Shown piece by piece: positions 17,296-25,423 of a DNA stretch of 56,760 bases. This DNA is from UKL13-2 sp947085425 (GTDB taxonomy: Bacteria > Pseudomonadota > Gammaproteobacteria > Burkholderiales > Usitatibacteraceae). Made by a program: the position numbers and the translations under genes. The stretch lies in assembly GCA_947085425.1 (NCBI GenBank), contig CAMTWK010000022.1, positions 1 to 56,760 on the forward strand. The letters run 5' to 3'. Within the stretch, counting starts at the first letter, position 1. Each line of letters opens with the position of its first letter. Below the pieces are notes generated by a model. The model was given only the letters and a program-made list of their open reading frames with translations, ran no database searches and was not told the origin of the DNA.

Positions 17296-17330
17296 TTATT
17301 TCAATGATTCTGCGGGAATTTTTCCTGATA

Positions 17331-17370
17331 GCCGTAGATGGCTCTAGTAATGTCTACGGCAATGCCGTAG
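17331..17370. promoter_or_regulatory. Candidate operator of the RelE/Xre module
   Basis: Three copies of one half-site lie just before the broken toxin: GCCGTAGA at 17331-17338, its complement TCTACGGC at 17353-17360, and GCCGTAG at 17364-17370. They make two overlapping inverted repeats (8-base arms 14 bases apart, and 7-base arms 3 bases apart). Xre antitoxins typically repress their own operon by binding such sites. Confidence 0.5.
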
Positions 17371-17379
17371 CATCCCGGT

Positions 17380-17690
17380 ATGCGAACTGTTGCCGAAACC
17401 TCAATCTTCCAGCGTTACGCCGACGACATATGGAGCGAAGAGGAACGACTAGAGTTCATCACATGGATAGCGCTGAATCCTAACGCGCGTTAGTTCCAGG
17501 TTCTGGCGGTTGCCGTAAAGTGCGATGGTCCCGCGCAGGACAAGGTAAGCGCGGCGGAGCTCGCGTCATTTACTTTAATCCGACAGAGACGAAGCTTTGG
17601 CTTTTAATCGTTTACACAAAGGCCAAATTTGATCATTTGCCGACAGCGTTCCTCGCGCAATTGAGACAGGAGATAGAAAATGCCAATTGA
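17380..17690 (+). pseudogene. RelE/HigB-type toxin, frameshifted
   Basis: The frame from the ATG at 17380 gives a RelE-like start (MRTVAETSIFQRYADDIW, then EFITWIALNPNA) and stops at 17491. After a one-base shift at about 17485-17489 the family sequence resumes (LVPGSGGCRKVRWSRAG, GGARVIYFN, LWLLIVYTKAKFDHLP) and ends with TGA at 17688-17690, overlapping the antitoxin start by 11 bases. Both halves match the RelE/ParE fold and the expected length (~103 residues), so the gene lost a base. The toxin is probably inactive unless the shift is a sequencing error or is bypassed. The next gene is its antitoxin. Confidence 0.8.
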
Positions 17691-17961
17691 TAAGAAGACC
17701 TTCCAAAAGGACTTATTGGAATCAGTACGTCAAATGCGACGAGGGGCGGCAACCCGCATTACAAAAGTGGAACTTCCTGCTGCAGCACAGGCCCGTCAAC
17801 AAATGGGATTGTCGCAAGTAGAGTTCGCCGAACTATTGGGCGTCTCGCCCCGTACATTGCAAGACTGGGAGCAAGGTAGACGCGAGCCAACTGGTGCGGC
17901 TCGTATGCTTCTCAAAGTCGCAACAAAGCATCCCGCAATGTTGCGCAAGATTAGGTCCTAG
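17680..17961 (+). CDS. Xre-family HTH antitoxin (HigA/NadS-like)
   Basis: This 93-residue protein ends in a clear Cro/C1 helix-turn-helix (ARQQMGLSQVEFAELLGVSP, then RTLQDWEQGRREPTGAARML). The N-terminal ~40 residues would bind the toxin. AGACAGGAGATAGAAA before the ATG supplies a ribosome binding site. It overlaps the 3' end of the RelE-type toxin, the usual toxin-first order for this class. With the toxin broken it is likely an orphan repressor. Confidence 0.85.
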   Translation: MPIDKKTFQKDLLESVRQMRRGAATRITKVELPAAAQARQQMGLSQVEFAELLGVSPRTLQDWEQGRREPTGAARMLLKVATKHPAMLRKIRS

Positions 17962-17977
17962 AAATTTCTGACGCTGT

Positions 17978-17998
17978 CGGCCAATAGCGGGCATTCCC
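17978..17998 (+). repeat. 21-bp direct repeat, copy 1
   Basis: The sequence CGGCCAATAGCGGGCATTCC(C) recurs with two mismatches at 18749-18769. This copy lies 16 bases after the Xre antitoxin stop; the other lies 23 bases after the vapC stop. Together they bracket the vapBC operon. Confidence 0.7.
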
Positions 17999-18053
17999 CC
18001 GATCACTTTCCACCTGGTTCTTGAGTCAAGTCGCTCTATTGCAGTTTCATTGG

Positions 18054-18096
18054 TTGCAGCCAACTCAATTCCTTACTATAATTAACTATGTAAGGA
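18054..18096 (+). promoter_or_regulatory. vapBC promoter with overlapping operator
   Basis: TTGCAG (18054-18059) and a perfect TATAAT (18077-18082) are 17 bases apart. An inverted repeat, CCTTAC at 18071-18076 and GTAAGG at 18090-18095, encloses the -10 box. Binding there by the AbrB-type antitoxin complex would block transcription, matching the autoregulation known for vapBC operons. GGAG follows at 18102-18105. Confidence 0.7.
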
Positions 18097-18111
18097 AATT
18101 TGGAGTTAATG

Positions 18112-18330
18112 ATGACAACAGACGCTACGCTGACGAGTAAGGGACAGACGACCATTCCCAAAGAGATTAGGGCTAGCTTGGGAATGAAGGCGGGGGACCG
18201 GATGACCTTCACACTTATGCCAGATGCGACCGTGATAATGCGTGTGAAACGCAAGAGTATTTCTGAGGTCGCTGGCAGTCTGCATAAGAAGGGACGCAAA
18301 CCGATTCCGGTTGAGCAACTCTCGCGGTGA
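18112..18330 (+). CDS. AbrB/MazE-type antitoxin (VapB)
   Basis: This 72-residue protein has a SpoVT/AbrB swapped-hairpin DNA-binding domain (ATLTSKGQTTIPKEIRASLG, then MKAGDRMTFTL). The basic C-terminal tail (KKGRKPIPVEQLSR) is expected to wrap around and inhibit the PIN toxin. The ATG at 18112 has GGAG six bases upstream; ATG 18109 and TTG 18100 are alternatives. Its stop codon overlaps the toxin start. Confidence 0.85.
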   Translation: MTTDATLTSKGQTTIPKEIRASLGMKAGDRMTFTLMPDATVIMRVKRKSISEVAGSLHKKGRKPIPVEQLSR

Positions 18331-18725
18331 TGCTTGGCATTGACACCAATGTGCTCGTCCGCTTCCTTGTGCGCGACGATGAAGCGCAATTTGAAAAGGC
18401 GCGCAAGCTAATCAAGCGCGAAGTATCAGCGAGCGGTTTTGTTTTTGTGAACCAGCTAGTTTTGATGGAAACAGAATGGGTGCTTCGTAGTCGATATGAA
18501 GTCACGAAGGAAGAAACCATTGAAGTGCTCTCGCGACTGCTGGACGCCGGCGACATCCAGATTGAAGATGAGCCTTCGCTCGAAGAGGCGCTGTTTATTT
18601 GGAGAAATAGCAATGCGGAATTCGCCGACTGCCTCATCAGCGCAAGAAACCGCAGACTCGGATGCCGAGCAACGGCAACATTCGATCAAAGGGCGCTGAA
18701 ATTGCCCGATTTTGTTCCAGTGTGA
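18330..18725 (+). CDS. PIN-domain ribonuclease toxin (VapC)
   Basis: The roughly 131-residue PIN-domain protein shows the acidic metal-binding residues: Asp in MLGIDTNVLVRFLV, Glu in VLMETEWVLRS, and Asp in FADCLISARNRR followed by TFDQRALKL. VapC toxins cleave tRNA or rRNA. The ATG at 18330 overlaps the antitoxin stop (TGATG), giving coupled translation; a GTG three bases earlier is possible. All catalytic positions are intact, so this is probably the only fully functional pair in the 16.8-18.7 kb island. Confidence 0.87.
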   Translation: MLGIDTNVLVRFLVRDDEAQFEKARKLIKREVSASGFVFVNQLVLMETEWVLRSRYEVTKEETIEVLSRLLDAGDIQIEDEPSLEEALFIWRNSNAEFADCLISARNRRLGCRATATFDQRALKLPDFVPV

Positions 18726-18748
18726 GCTGCAAGGGAAAGCGTGTTTTT

Positions 18749-18769
18749 CGGCCAATAGCAGTCATTCCC
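18749..18769 (+). repeat. 21-bp direct repeat, copy 2
   Basis: CGGCCAATAGCAGTCATTCC(C) matches 17978-17998 at 19 of 21 positions. Downstream, ACGGGAATG near 18840-18848 is complementary to CATTCCCGT within and just after this copy, so it may be one arm of a ~100-base hairpin element. The 154 bases from here to the TPR gene end hold no other recognisable feature. Confidence 0.6.
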
Positions 18770-18923
18770 GTTGAGCGTCCAATTACGAATGTAAGCCCGC
18801 TGAATCATGATATCCACTTCAACTTCCTTCTGGTCGGCGACGGGAATGTATCGAGCCTAACCGCTTTAATTCCAGTCCGAACCATTTATGCATTTAGTCC
18901 CATTACAGCCTGCTTAGAACGTC

Positions 18924-20756
18924 TTACAGCATGGCAAGGCTGGGGCCGCTTTTCCTTCCAAACCATGTCGTGTCAAACCGCTTTTGTGCGGCCTTCAAAG
19001 CCGCGGTGTCCCCGCGTTTGCGATACACCTCCATCAGGCCCTGCAGCGCCCAGCCGTTGCTCGGCGTTTGCGCCAGCGACTCTCGAAATGTTTTTTCAGA
19101 CTCATCCAATTTGCCGGCACGCAGCAGTGCGGCACCCAATGACTGCCGAACCGGGTAATACCAGTACGGCGGCTCGGTGTAAGGAAGCGAATCCTGCACA
19201 AATACCGCTGCTTGAAACGCCTTCACGGCACCATTAACATCGCCGCGCGCATCGGCGAGCCGTCCGCTTGCCACATGACGCGCCGTCTCCACGATTTCCT
19301 TGGCGGGGATGCTTTCTTTAATGAGTTCTTTAAAGTCGCCGTTGCGTTCAATCTCGGTCAGGATGTCGATTTGCGCCTGACTGGCGGCAAAGTCGCCCTT
19401 GCGTGCCAAGGCTATTGCGCGCGCGTAGTGCCACATGGCCTTGACCAGAATGAATTCTTTGCCCGGCTCGGCCAGTGCCAGAATGGTCTCGGGCGTACTG
19501 AACTGCACGTGCGAAAAATAAGGCGCCGCCTTTACGGGCTGCATGCCGGCGGCAGTCTTCAGAAATTCGTTGTCGATCGCCTTGTCGAGTTTGCCCGCTG
19601 CTTCCAAGGCGACTTTGGCATCACCGCCCATTAATGCCGAGACCATCACAAAATGAATGTTGTGAGGGTAATACGCGCCCTTGTAAAGCGGATCACTGGG
19701 TGAATTCTTGAAGTACTTTTCATCAATCGCAATCGCGGCAAGATTTGTCGTCAAGGCTTCCTTGTACAAGCCAACTCGGTAATAAATATGTGACGGCATA
19801 TGTACGATGTGGCCGGCGCCCGGCATCTGTTTGCCAAGCTGGCGGGCGTAGGGAAGCGCCCGTTCGGGGCTCGTCGAGGCCTCCACGGCGTGAATGTAAT
19901 AGTGAATCGCGCCGGGATGCGTTGGGTTACGCTCCAACACACGCTCCAGGGCATCAATCATTTCGCCGGTGCGCCCCTTTGGTTTTGCCCCGGCTGCTTC
20001 CCAGTAGTCCCAAGGCGCGAGATCCATCAGCGACTCGGCAAATAGAACTTGGATGTTATCGTCCGTTCGGAAGCGTTTGGCTGCTTCAGTCATCGCGACT
20101 GCGTACGCATTGTCGAGAGCGGCCCGTTCAATCTTTGAGTCATTGGAATAACGCTTGGCGACGGCGTTTATTAGCGCCTTTTCCTTTTCACTCGCACCAG
20201 CGGCACGTTCCATGGCCTTCTGGGCGGCTGCGACCGCTGGATTCACCGCTTCAGGAAACATGGGGGCGTTGATGTTGGGGCCCAAGACCAGCGCCTCCCC
20301 CCAGAAACACATGGCACATCGCGGGTCGAGCCTTTGTGCCTCGCGAAAAGCGCGCGCGGCCTCGGCATGATTGAAGGCAAACGTCAGGCGCAAGCCTTGA
20401 TCGAAGTAGGCCTGCGCCTTGGCGTTGGTGGTTGAGATCGGGTAGTGCAGACTGCCGAGATCGCCAAATAACGGCGGGATGTCATCAGCGGCCTTGCTGG
20501 CCACCGTCGCCTTCTTTGGGCGCGGTTGGAACGGCGCTGTTTCGGCCTTGGCAAGAATCAGTTTGGTCAGCAGTGCGGGTGCGCCGTTGGCACCAGGTGC
20601 ACAAATGGTGCCGTTGGTGAAAAGGGGATCGAAATAGGTTGATTTGTCATCAACGCCAGCCTGCGTCGGCGCAATGGAAAACGCACCCGCCGTGATCAAG
20701 CCAATTGTGGCGGGCCTTAATGTCAGCAGCGTTAACGTCAGCAGCTTTAGTTTCAT
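18924..20756 (-). CDS. Exported tetratricopeptide-repeat protein
   Basis: The 610-residue protein starts with a signal peptide (basic MKLKLL, hydrophobic core, likely cleavage near IAPTQA-G). It then carries TPR-like helical pairs (AYFDQGLRLTFAFNHAEAAR, AFREAQRLDPRC), a histidine-rich central stretch (HPGAIHYYIHAVEA, GHIVHMPSHIYYRVG, PHNIHFVM), and C-terminal TPRs (AALLRAGKLDESEKTFRESL). A CxxC pair (RCAMCFWGEA) is near residue 155. The His/Cys-rich core recalls metal-site proteins but the function is not known. It has its own promoter, and GAGG lies seven bases before the ATG. Confidence 0.75.
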   Translation of the reverse strand: MKLKLLTLTLLTLRPATIGLITAGAFSIAPTQAGVDDKSTYFDPLFTNGTICAPGANGAPALLTKLILAKAETAPFQPRPKKATVASKAADDIPPLFGDLGSLHYPISTTNAKAQAYFDQGLRLTFAFNHAEAARAFREAQRLDPRCAMCFWGEALVLGPNINAPMFPEAVNPAVAAAQKAMERAAGASEKEKALINAVAKRYSNDSKIERAALDNAYAVAMTEAAKRFRTDDNIQVLFAESLMDLAPWDYWEAAGAKPKGRTGEMIDALERVLERNPTHPGAIHYYIHAVEASTSPERALPYARQLGKQMPGAGHIVHMPSHIYYRVGLYKEALTTNLAAIAIDEKYFKNSPSDPLYKGAYYPHNIHFVMVSALMGGDAKVALEAAGKLDKAIDNEFLKTAAGMQPVKAAPYFSHVQFSTPETILALAEPGKEFILVKAMWHYARAIALARKGDFAASQAQIDILTEIERNGDFKELIKESIPAKEIVETARHVASGRLADARGDVNGAVKAFQAAVFVQDSLPYTEPPYWYYPVRQSLGAALLRAGKLDESEKTFRESLAQTPSNGWALQGLMEVYRKRGDTAALKAAQKRFDTTWFGRKSGPSLAML

Positions 20757-20842
20757 GACGACACCTCTCTAATAAATCATCGTGTTTGTCGAGTCCAGTG
20801 GCAGGACGCGCCCAACATGATGAGCATTTGAAGTCTCCAACG

Positions 20843-20871
20843 ATTCTCATCCTGACCGCAAAGCTTGTCAA
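20843..20871 (-). promoter_or_regulatory. Promoter of the exported TPR gene
   Basis: On the minus strand a consensus -35 TTGACA (20871-20866) and GAGAAT (20848-20843, 4 of 6 matches to the -10 consensus) are exactly 17 bases apart. They sit about 90 bases before the TPR start codon. The strong -35 makes this one of the clearest sigma-70 promoters in the window. Confidence 0.6.
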
Positions 20872-21156
20872 CGAAGAGTTTGTTTTGCCCGACAGCGCCT
20901 TGTTGTGGCACGGGCTGTAGGCGCGCCAGGGTACTGGATCGAACAGCGTGGAAGGGTTTGCACGCGATTGATTTCCCGTTGCTTTCCACACGCGCGATCA
21001 AAAAAATAAAAGTCTTTTATCCACGGGCATTTTGGCGCATAAACGCCTGAAGTCGCCCGCCAATCGGCAATTTTTATTTTTGATTCTGGTGCGCGGCCAG
21101 CGTCGCGACAAATCAGACTTCCCCCACCTGAGGCCCAAACCGTCAATATTGCGGCT

Positions 21157-21292
21157 ATGCCAAAATATCCACCAAAACCACGCCGACCAAGCTCGCATCT
21201 TCACTCACCCAAAGCTGGCGCAGATCGGCCTTCGCAATGAATGGGATTTTGCGTTGCATTTGCCGATTCGGTATGAGGATGAAACTCGCTGA
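21157..21292 (+). pseudogene. recG: recG 5' fragment
   Basis: The codons at 21212-21289 encode KLAQIGLRNEWDFALHLPIR then YEDETR. This matches the start of RecG helicase, where (K)LAKxxLxxxxDLxLHLPLRYEDxT is conserved. A stop codon follows at once and no helicase domain comes after. An ATG at 21157 opens MPKYPPKPRRPSSHL, a plausible N-terminus, but reaching the conserved part needs a one-base shift near 21209. The piece is therefore a truncated remnant of at most 45 codons. The rest of the 20872-21445 gap shows nothing gene-like. Confidence 0.5.
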
Positions 21293-21445
21293 GAAAATTA
21301 AAGGTCCCAGGGTCGAATTAATTTCTCGCGGGTCACCTCCCTGAGCCTATGCGCACCTTGGCGCAACAAAACGACTGTCTGCTTCTGGGAAATCTGTGTG
21401 TCGGCTATGGGTCAGCTGCAGCAGTTCACATGGAGAAATTATCGA

Positions 21446-21631
21446 ACAACACTAATCCCCTTAGCCGCACACACCGATCCAGCCACAAGCGCTGCAAAAA
21501 TCACAGCCGTCTTTGCGGATCACCGAGGCGTTGCCACACAACACTAATCCCCTTAACCGCACACACCGATCCACCCACAAGCACTGCAAAAATCACAGCC
21601 GTCTTTGCGGATCACCGAGGCGTTGCCACAC
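21446..21631. repeat. 92-bp tandem duplication of the nrdJ 3' end
   Basis: Bases 21446-21537 and 21538-21629 are the same 92-base unit, which includes the last ~24 codons of nrdJ, its stop codon and 15-20 downstream bases. The functional gene ends in the second unit (stop 21553). The copies differ at three positions only, and all three are third-codon changes that keep the protein the same (Ser AGT/AGC, Gly GGG/GGC, Gly GGT/GGC). Confidence 0.9.
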
Positions 21632-24432
21632 TCCCGACACACCGCGCCCTTCATCACCTTGGGTTCGTCGCGTAATCGTGGCGCATCCAAAATGCCCATT
21701 TCCCGCAATGGAAAACCGTGGTGATCCAATACGCCCAACATGGTGTAACGATGAATAAGTAAGCGCGCGACATAGGCAACCGTGGACGGCCAATTTTGCT
21801 GGCGCCGCTCACCCGGCACAAACGCCATAAAGTCACCCAACGGTTCGGCGTAATTGAGCAATTTGCGCAGTTTCATGCCGATCCAGGCCGGGTCCATCAC
21901 CCGCATATCCAACGACAAAATCCGCGAAAGCCCGTCGAGTGCCCGTGGATATTGACCGGACAACCACATTGAGTAAGGTCGGGTGCTGCCATCCGGCAGG
22001 GTGATTTCCTTCAGTCCCAAAATAAACTCATCGCCCGCCGCCGCATTGGCGACGTCGACCGTCCACGACAATGTGCCGTCGGCACCGGTGCGCGGCTCGG
22101 CAACGGAGAACATCGCGTCCAGCACCGGCGTGGCGCCACTGCCGGCAAATGCCTTGAGACGCGCACAACGATGGCGAATCACCTGACCAATGGCCGACAC
22201 CACACTCGGCATGCGTTTCTTTTCACCGGTCGGCGGAAAACGCATGTCAAACGGTTCATCCCCCCCCACCCCGGTCAACACATCCAGTTTCAACGCCAAC
22301 CAGCCGCGATCATTGGCGCGCATATCCATCGACAAAGTTTTCGCCACCGCCCCGAGGCCGCGTGGCTGCTCGGTGCCATTCACCCAGACTTCAAACGGAA
22401 ACGCTTTGCCATCGTCTTCGATGTGGCCGACAAACAACGCAAATCGCCCGTGTGGCGACTCGATCATATAAGTCCATGCCTCATTGCCGTCGGGCAATTC
22501 CGGTCTTCCCGGCCAGCGCAACGAGGCCAGCACCGGTGCGGGCAACGAATCAATCGACAGACGCGGATTGTGATTGAGGCTGAGAATCGGGCCGGCTGGC
22601 ATGGCCGTGGCCGGGGTCACGGACAATACCGAGCCCAGTACACTGTTGGGACGATAAGTGGCGATGCCTTTGAGCTGTGATTTCCATGCGTCGATATAGA
22701 GACTTTCAAAATCCTGGTACGGATAGTCTTCCGGAACATTTACCGTTTTGGAAATGGCGGTGTCAATAAACGGCGCAACCGCGGCGACCATTTGTAAATG
22801 TGCCGACGCGGAGATTTCCAACGCGGTGCAAAAGTAGTCCGGCAGTTGATCAACATTGCCGCCCTCGTGGCGAAAACGTCGCCAGGCGTAATCCTCCACC
22901 GAATAAAATTTATGGGTACCATCGGCCGTGCGTTTTTTGCGCTGATAGGTATAGGAAAACGGCGGCTCGATGCCGTTGGATGCGTTGTCGGCAAACGCCA
23001 ACGAAATGGTGCCGGTCGGCGCGATCGACAGCAAATGCGAATTGCGAATGCCGTGTTTGCGAATCGACTCACGCAATGGTGCCGGCAAACGTGACGCAAA
23101 ATTTCCGCTCGCCAAATATAGGTCGGCATTGAACAATGGAAACGCGCCGCGCTGCTTGGCCAGCGCGACGGATTCCGCATACGCCCGATCACGCATAAAC
23201 ATGGCAATCTTTGCCGCCATTTCACGCGCCGCCTGGCCGTCATAACGCAATGTCAGCATGGCGAGCGCGTCGCCCAACCCGGTAAAACCCAAGCCGATAC
23301 GGCGTTTGGATTGGGCCTCGGCCTGTTGCGCCGCCAGTGGCCATGCCGACACGTCCAATACGTTGTCGAGCATACGCACCGCAACATCAATCACCTCACC
23401 AAAGCCGGCAAAATCAAACGCGCTGTGTGGCTTAAATGCGGACGTGACAAACCGCGTCAGGTCAATCGAGCCCAAACAGCAACAGCCATAGGGAGGCAGC
23501 GGCTGCTCGCCGCATGGATTGGTGGCGGCAACGGTTTCACAATAATTGAGATTGTTGTCCCGATTGATCCGATCCAAAAACAGAATACCCGGCTCGGCAT
23601 GGTTGTAGGTGGACCGCATGATCTGCGCCCACAATTCACGCGCCGCCAATTTTCGATACACCCACAACCCATCCTGGCGCTGATAACCACCGGCATGAAT
23701 GACATCCGCAGTCGGCTCGGCGCGGTGCACCAGCTCGATGCTCCCATCGGCTTCGACCGACTGCATAAAGGCATCAGTGACCCCAACGGAAATATTGAAA
23801 TTGGTCAGCCCGCCACCATCCTTGGCGTGAATAAAGTCCTCGATGTCCGGATGATCACAACGCAGCACCCCCATCTGTGCACCACGCCGCGCGCCTGCCG
23901 ACTCAACAGTTTCACACGAGCGGTCAAATACCTTCATGTATGAAACCGGCCCACTGGCGCGTGAATTGGTCCCCCTGACCCACGCCCCGGAAGGACGGAT
24001 GGCCGAAAAATCGTAGCCGACGCCGCCGCCACGACGCATGGTCTCCGCCGCCTCGGCAAGTGCGGTATAAATTCCCGGCGTGCCGTCTATAACCTCGGTG
24101 ATCGAATCACCGACCGGCTGCACAAAACAATTGATCAGGGTTGCCGATAAGGTGGTTCCTGCAGCCGAATTGATGCGCCCCGCAGGAATAAATCCGCGCT
24201 CTTGTGCGTCCAAAAATCGATTCTCCCATTGACCCCGGCCATCGGCCTGCTCGTTTTGCGCCAACGCCGCCGCCACCCGCAATCGAACCGCTCGCAAGGT
24301 CGTTTCATTACCTTTGGCATATTTCTCCAGCAGCACCTCGGTGGAAATGGTTTGCGCGGGCAAATCAGTACCTGCCACTTTGGCAGTGGAATCAAGATTC
24401 GGATCAGACGAATGCGGACTGGAAAGATTCAT
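21553..24432 (-). CDS. nrdJ: Adenosylcobalamin-dependent (class II) ribonucleotide reductase
   Basis: NrdJ makes deoxyribonucleotides with a B12-generated thiyl radical and needs no oxygen. The roughly 959-residue protein has the reductase barrel with the first redox cysteine (ATLINCFVQPVGDS), the finger-loop cysteine and glutamate (ATNPCGEQPLPPYG then CCCLGSIDL), and the phosphate-binding SIAPTGTISLAFADNASNG. A long C-terminal region ends in a zinc-ribbon-like tail (CRECGNASVIRKDG, CDFCSACGWIGVC) that probably carries the redox-shuttling cysteines. The ATG at 24432 is chosen over an upstream GTG at 24468. No cobalamin riboswitch was seen upstream. Its 3' end is duplicated. Confidence 0.93.
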   Translation of the reverse strand: MNLSSPHSSDPNLDSTAKVAGTDLPAQTISTEVLLEKYAKGNETTLRAVRLRVAAALAQNEQADGRGQWENRFLDAQERGFIPAGRINSAAGTTLSATLINCFVQPVGDSITEVIDGTPGIYTALAEAAETMRRGGGVGYDFSAIRPSGAWVRGTNSRASGPVSYMKVFDRSCETVESAGARRGAQMGVLRCDHPDIEDFIHAKDGGGLTNFNISVGVTDAFMQSVEADGSIELVHRAEPTADVIHAGGYQRQDGLWVYRKLAARELWAQIMRSTYNHAEPGILFLDRINRDNNLNYCETVAATNPCGEQPLPPYGCCCLGSIDLTRFVTSAFKPHSAFDFAGFGEVIDVAVRMLDNVLDVSAWPLAAQQAEAQSKRRIGLGFTGLGDALAMLTLRYDGQAAREMAAKIAMFMRDRAYAESVALAKQRGAFPLFNADLYLASGNFASRLPAPLRESIRKHGIRNSHLLSIAPTGTISLAFADNASNGIEPPFSYTYQRKKRTADGTHKFYSVEDYAWRRFRHEGGNVDQLPDYFCTALEISASAHLQMVAAVAPFIDTAISKTVNVPEDYPYQDFESLYIDAWKSQLKGIATYRPNSVLGSVLSVTPATAMPAGPILSLNHNPRLSIDSLPAPVLASLRWPGRPELPDGNEAWTYMIESPHGRFALFVGHIEDDGKAFPFEVWVNGTEQPRGLGAVAKTLSMDMRANDRGWLALKLDVLTGVGGDEPFDMRFPPTGEKKRMPSVVSAIGQVIRHRCARLKAFAGSGATPVLDAMFSVAEPRTGADGTLSWTVDVANAAAGDEFILGLKEITLPDGSTRPYSMWLSGQYPRALDGLSRILSLDMRVMDPAWIGMKLRKLLNYAEPLGDFMAFVPGERRQQNWPSTVAYVARLLIHRYTMLGVLDHHGFPLREMGILDAPRLRDEPKVMKGAVCRECGNASVIRKDGCDFCSACGWIGVCG

Positions 24433-24569
24433 AAGCCTCTGCTCGGGAAAGTGGTGACAACCGGGCACATCGCAACCTACCCAGAACGAAACACTATTCT
24501 GGTGATTTGGCGTTGATCACATTTGATACGGATCAAGCCAAACTCAATATTCACCGCCAAGTACCGCGG

Positions 24570-24610
24570 GTTCTGCGTTCTGCGTTCTGCGTTCTGCGTT
24601 CTGCGTTCTG
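24570..24610. repeat. Heptanucleotide tandem repeat
   Basis: About six copies of the 7-base unit GTTCTGC stand in a row between the nrdJ start and the end of the GntR gene. Such a tract is prone to slippage. It lies in the nrdJ leader, so copy number could alter its transcription or spacing. The other ~130 bases of the gap show no feature. Confidence 0.85.
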
Positions 24611-24614
24611 AAGT

Positions 24615-25391
24615 CTATGCCAATTCGTTTATATACGAATATCCATCCGTCAAACACAGGCCCCGGCGCCACTCAACGGGTTTATCGCCATAGGTATAGG
24701 CAACGCGGTCGACACTCAGCAAGGGTGTGCCAACAGGCACCTTCAAATATTTCGCCGACACACGATCAGCAGCCACTGCCTTGATTTTTTCATCGGCGCG
24801 GATCATGCGTGCCCCGTAGGCGGTTTCCAAAAAGCTGTAGATCGAGCCGCGTGACGCCTCAAGCGCCGCCATGTTTAATCCCGGAAAGTCTACGTTGGCG
24901 AGATGAATCTGGTCAAAAATCAACGGCCGCCCGCCAAATACCAGCGCACGTTTTACTACCAACACCTGGGACCCCGTCCGCAAGGCGAGTTTGGCAGCGG
25001 TTTGGGTATCGGCCTTCATCTTGTCGAGACCGATAAATACCGTAACAGGATGATCCGCCGCGCTGTCTTCGGCAGAACGATCATGATTGTCGTGGCGAAT
25101 TCTTAAAAAACGATACTGCTGGCTCGGCGCAGTATGGGTGGCGACAAATGTACCCTTGCCTTGCCGCCGCACCACAATAAATTCCGCGGCCAACGCATCG
25201 ATGGCTTTACGCACCGTGCCCTGACTGACGCCAAAACGTGTCGCCAACTCCATTTCCGAGGGAATGACCTCGCCTGGTTTCCACTCGCCCGACACCAGGC
25301 TGCGGGTAATGAGCGCTTTGATCTGCTCGTAAAGCGGCTGATAACTGGGCGTGGCAGATACGGCGGCGCGCGGCGATGATGGTGTGGTCAT
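24615..25391 (-). CDS. GntR/HutC-family transcriptional regulator
   Basis: The 258-residue protein has an N-terminal winged helix-turn-helix (PGEVIPSEMELATRFGVSQG, then TVRKAIDALAAEFIVVRRQG) and a C-terminal UTRA effector-binding domain. It is transcribed away from the carbon cluster that begins at 25637, with palindromic candidate operators between them, so it most likely controls that cluster and itself. The ligand is unknown; an organic acid or CoA ester of the pathway is an inference. GntR regulators near TCA genes are common in betaproteobacteria. Confidence 0.85.
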   Translation of the reverse strand: MTTPSSPRAAVSATPSYQPLYEQIKALITRSLVSGEWKPGEVIPSEMELATRFGVSQGTVRKAIDALAAEFIVVRRQGKGTFVATHTAPSQQYRFLRIRHDNHDRSAEDSAADHPVTVFIGLDKMKADTQTAAKLALRTGSQVLVVKRALVFGGRPLIFDQIHLANVDFPGLNMAALEASRGSIYSFLETAYGARMIRADEKIKAVAADRVSAKYLKVPVGTPLLSVDRVAYTYGDKPVEWRRGLCLTDGYSYINELA

Positions 25392-25423
25392 GGCGAAATA
25401 TTAGCATCATTCGACCATTTATG

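Noticed and set aside
24433..24614. Cobalamin riboswitch upstream of nrdJ
   Set aside because: Expected because NrdJ uses B12, but no conserved B12-box or multi-stem fold was found; the gap is mostly a heptamer repeat.
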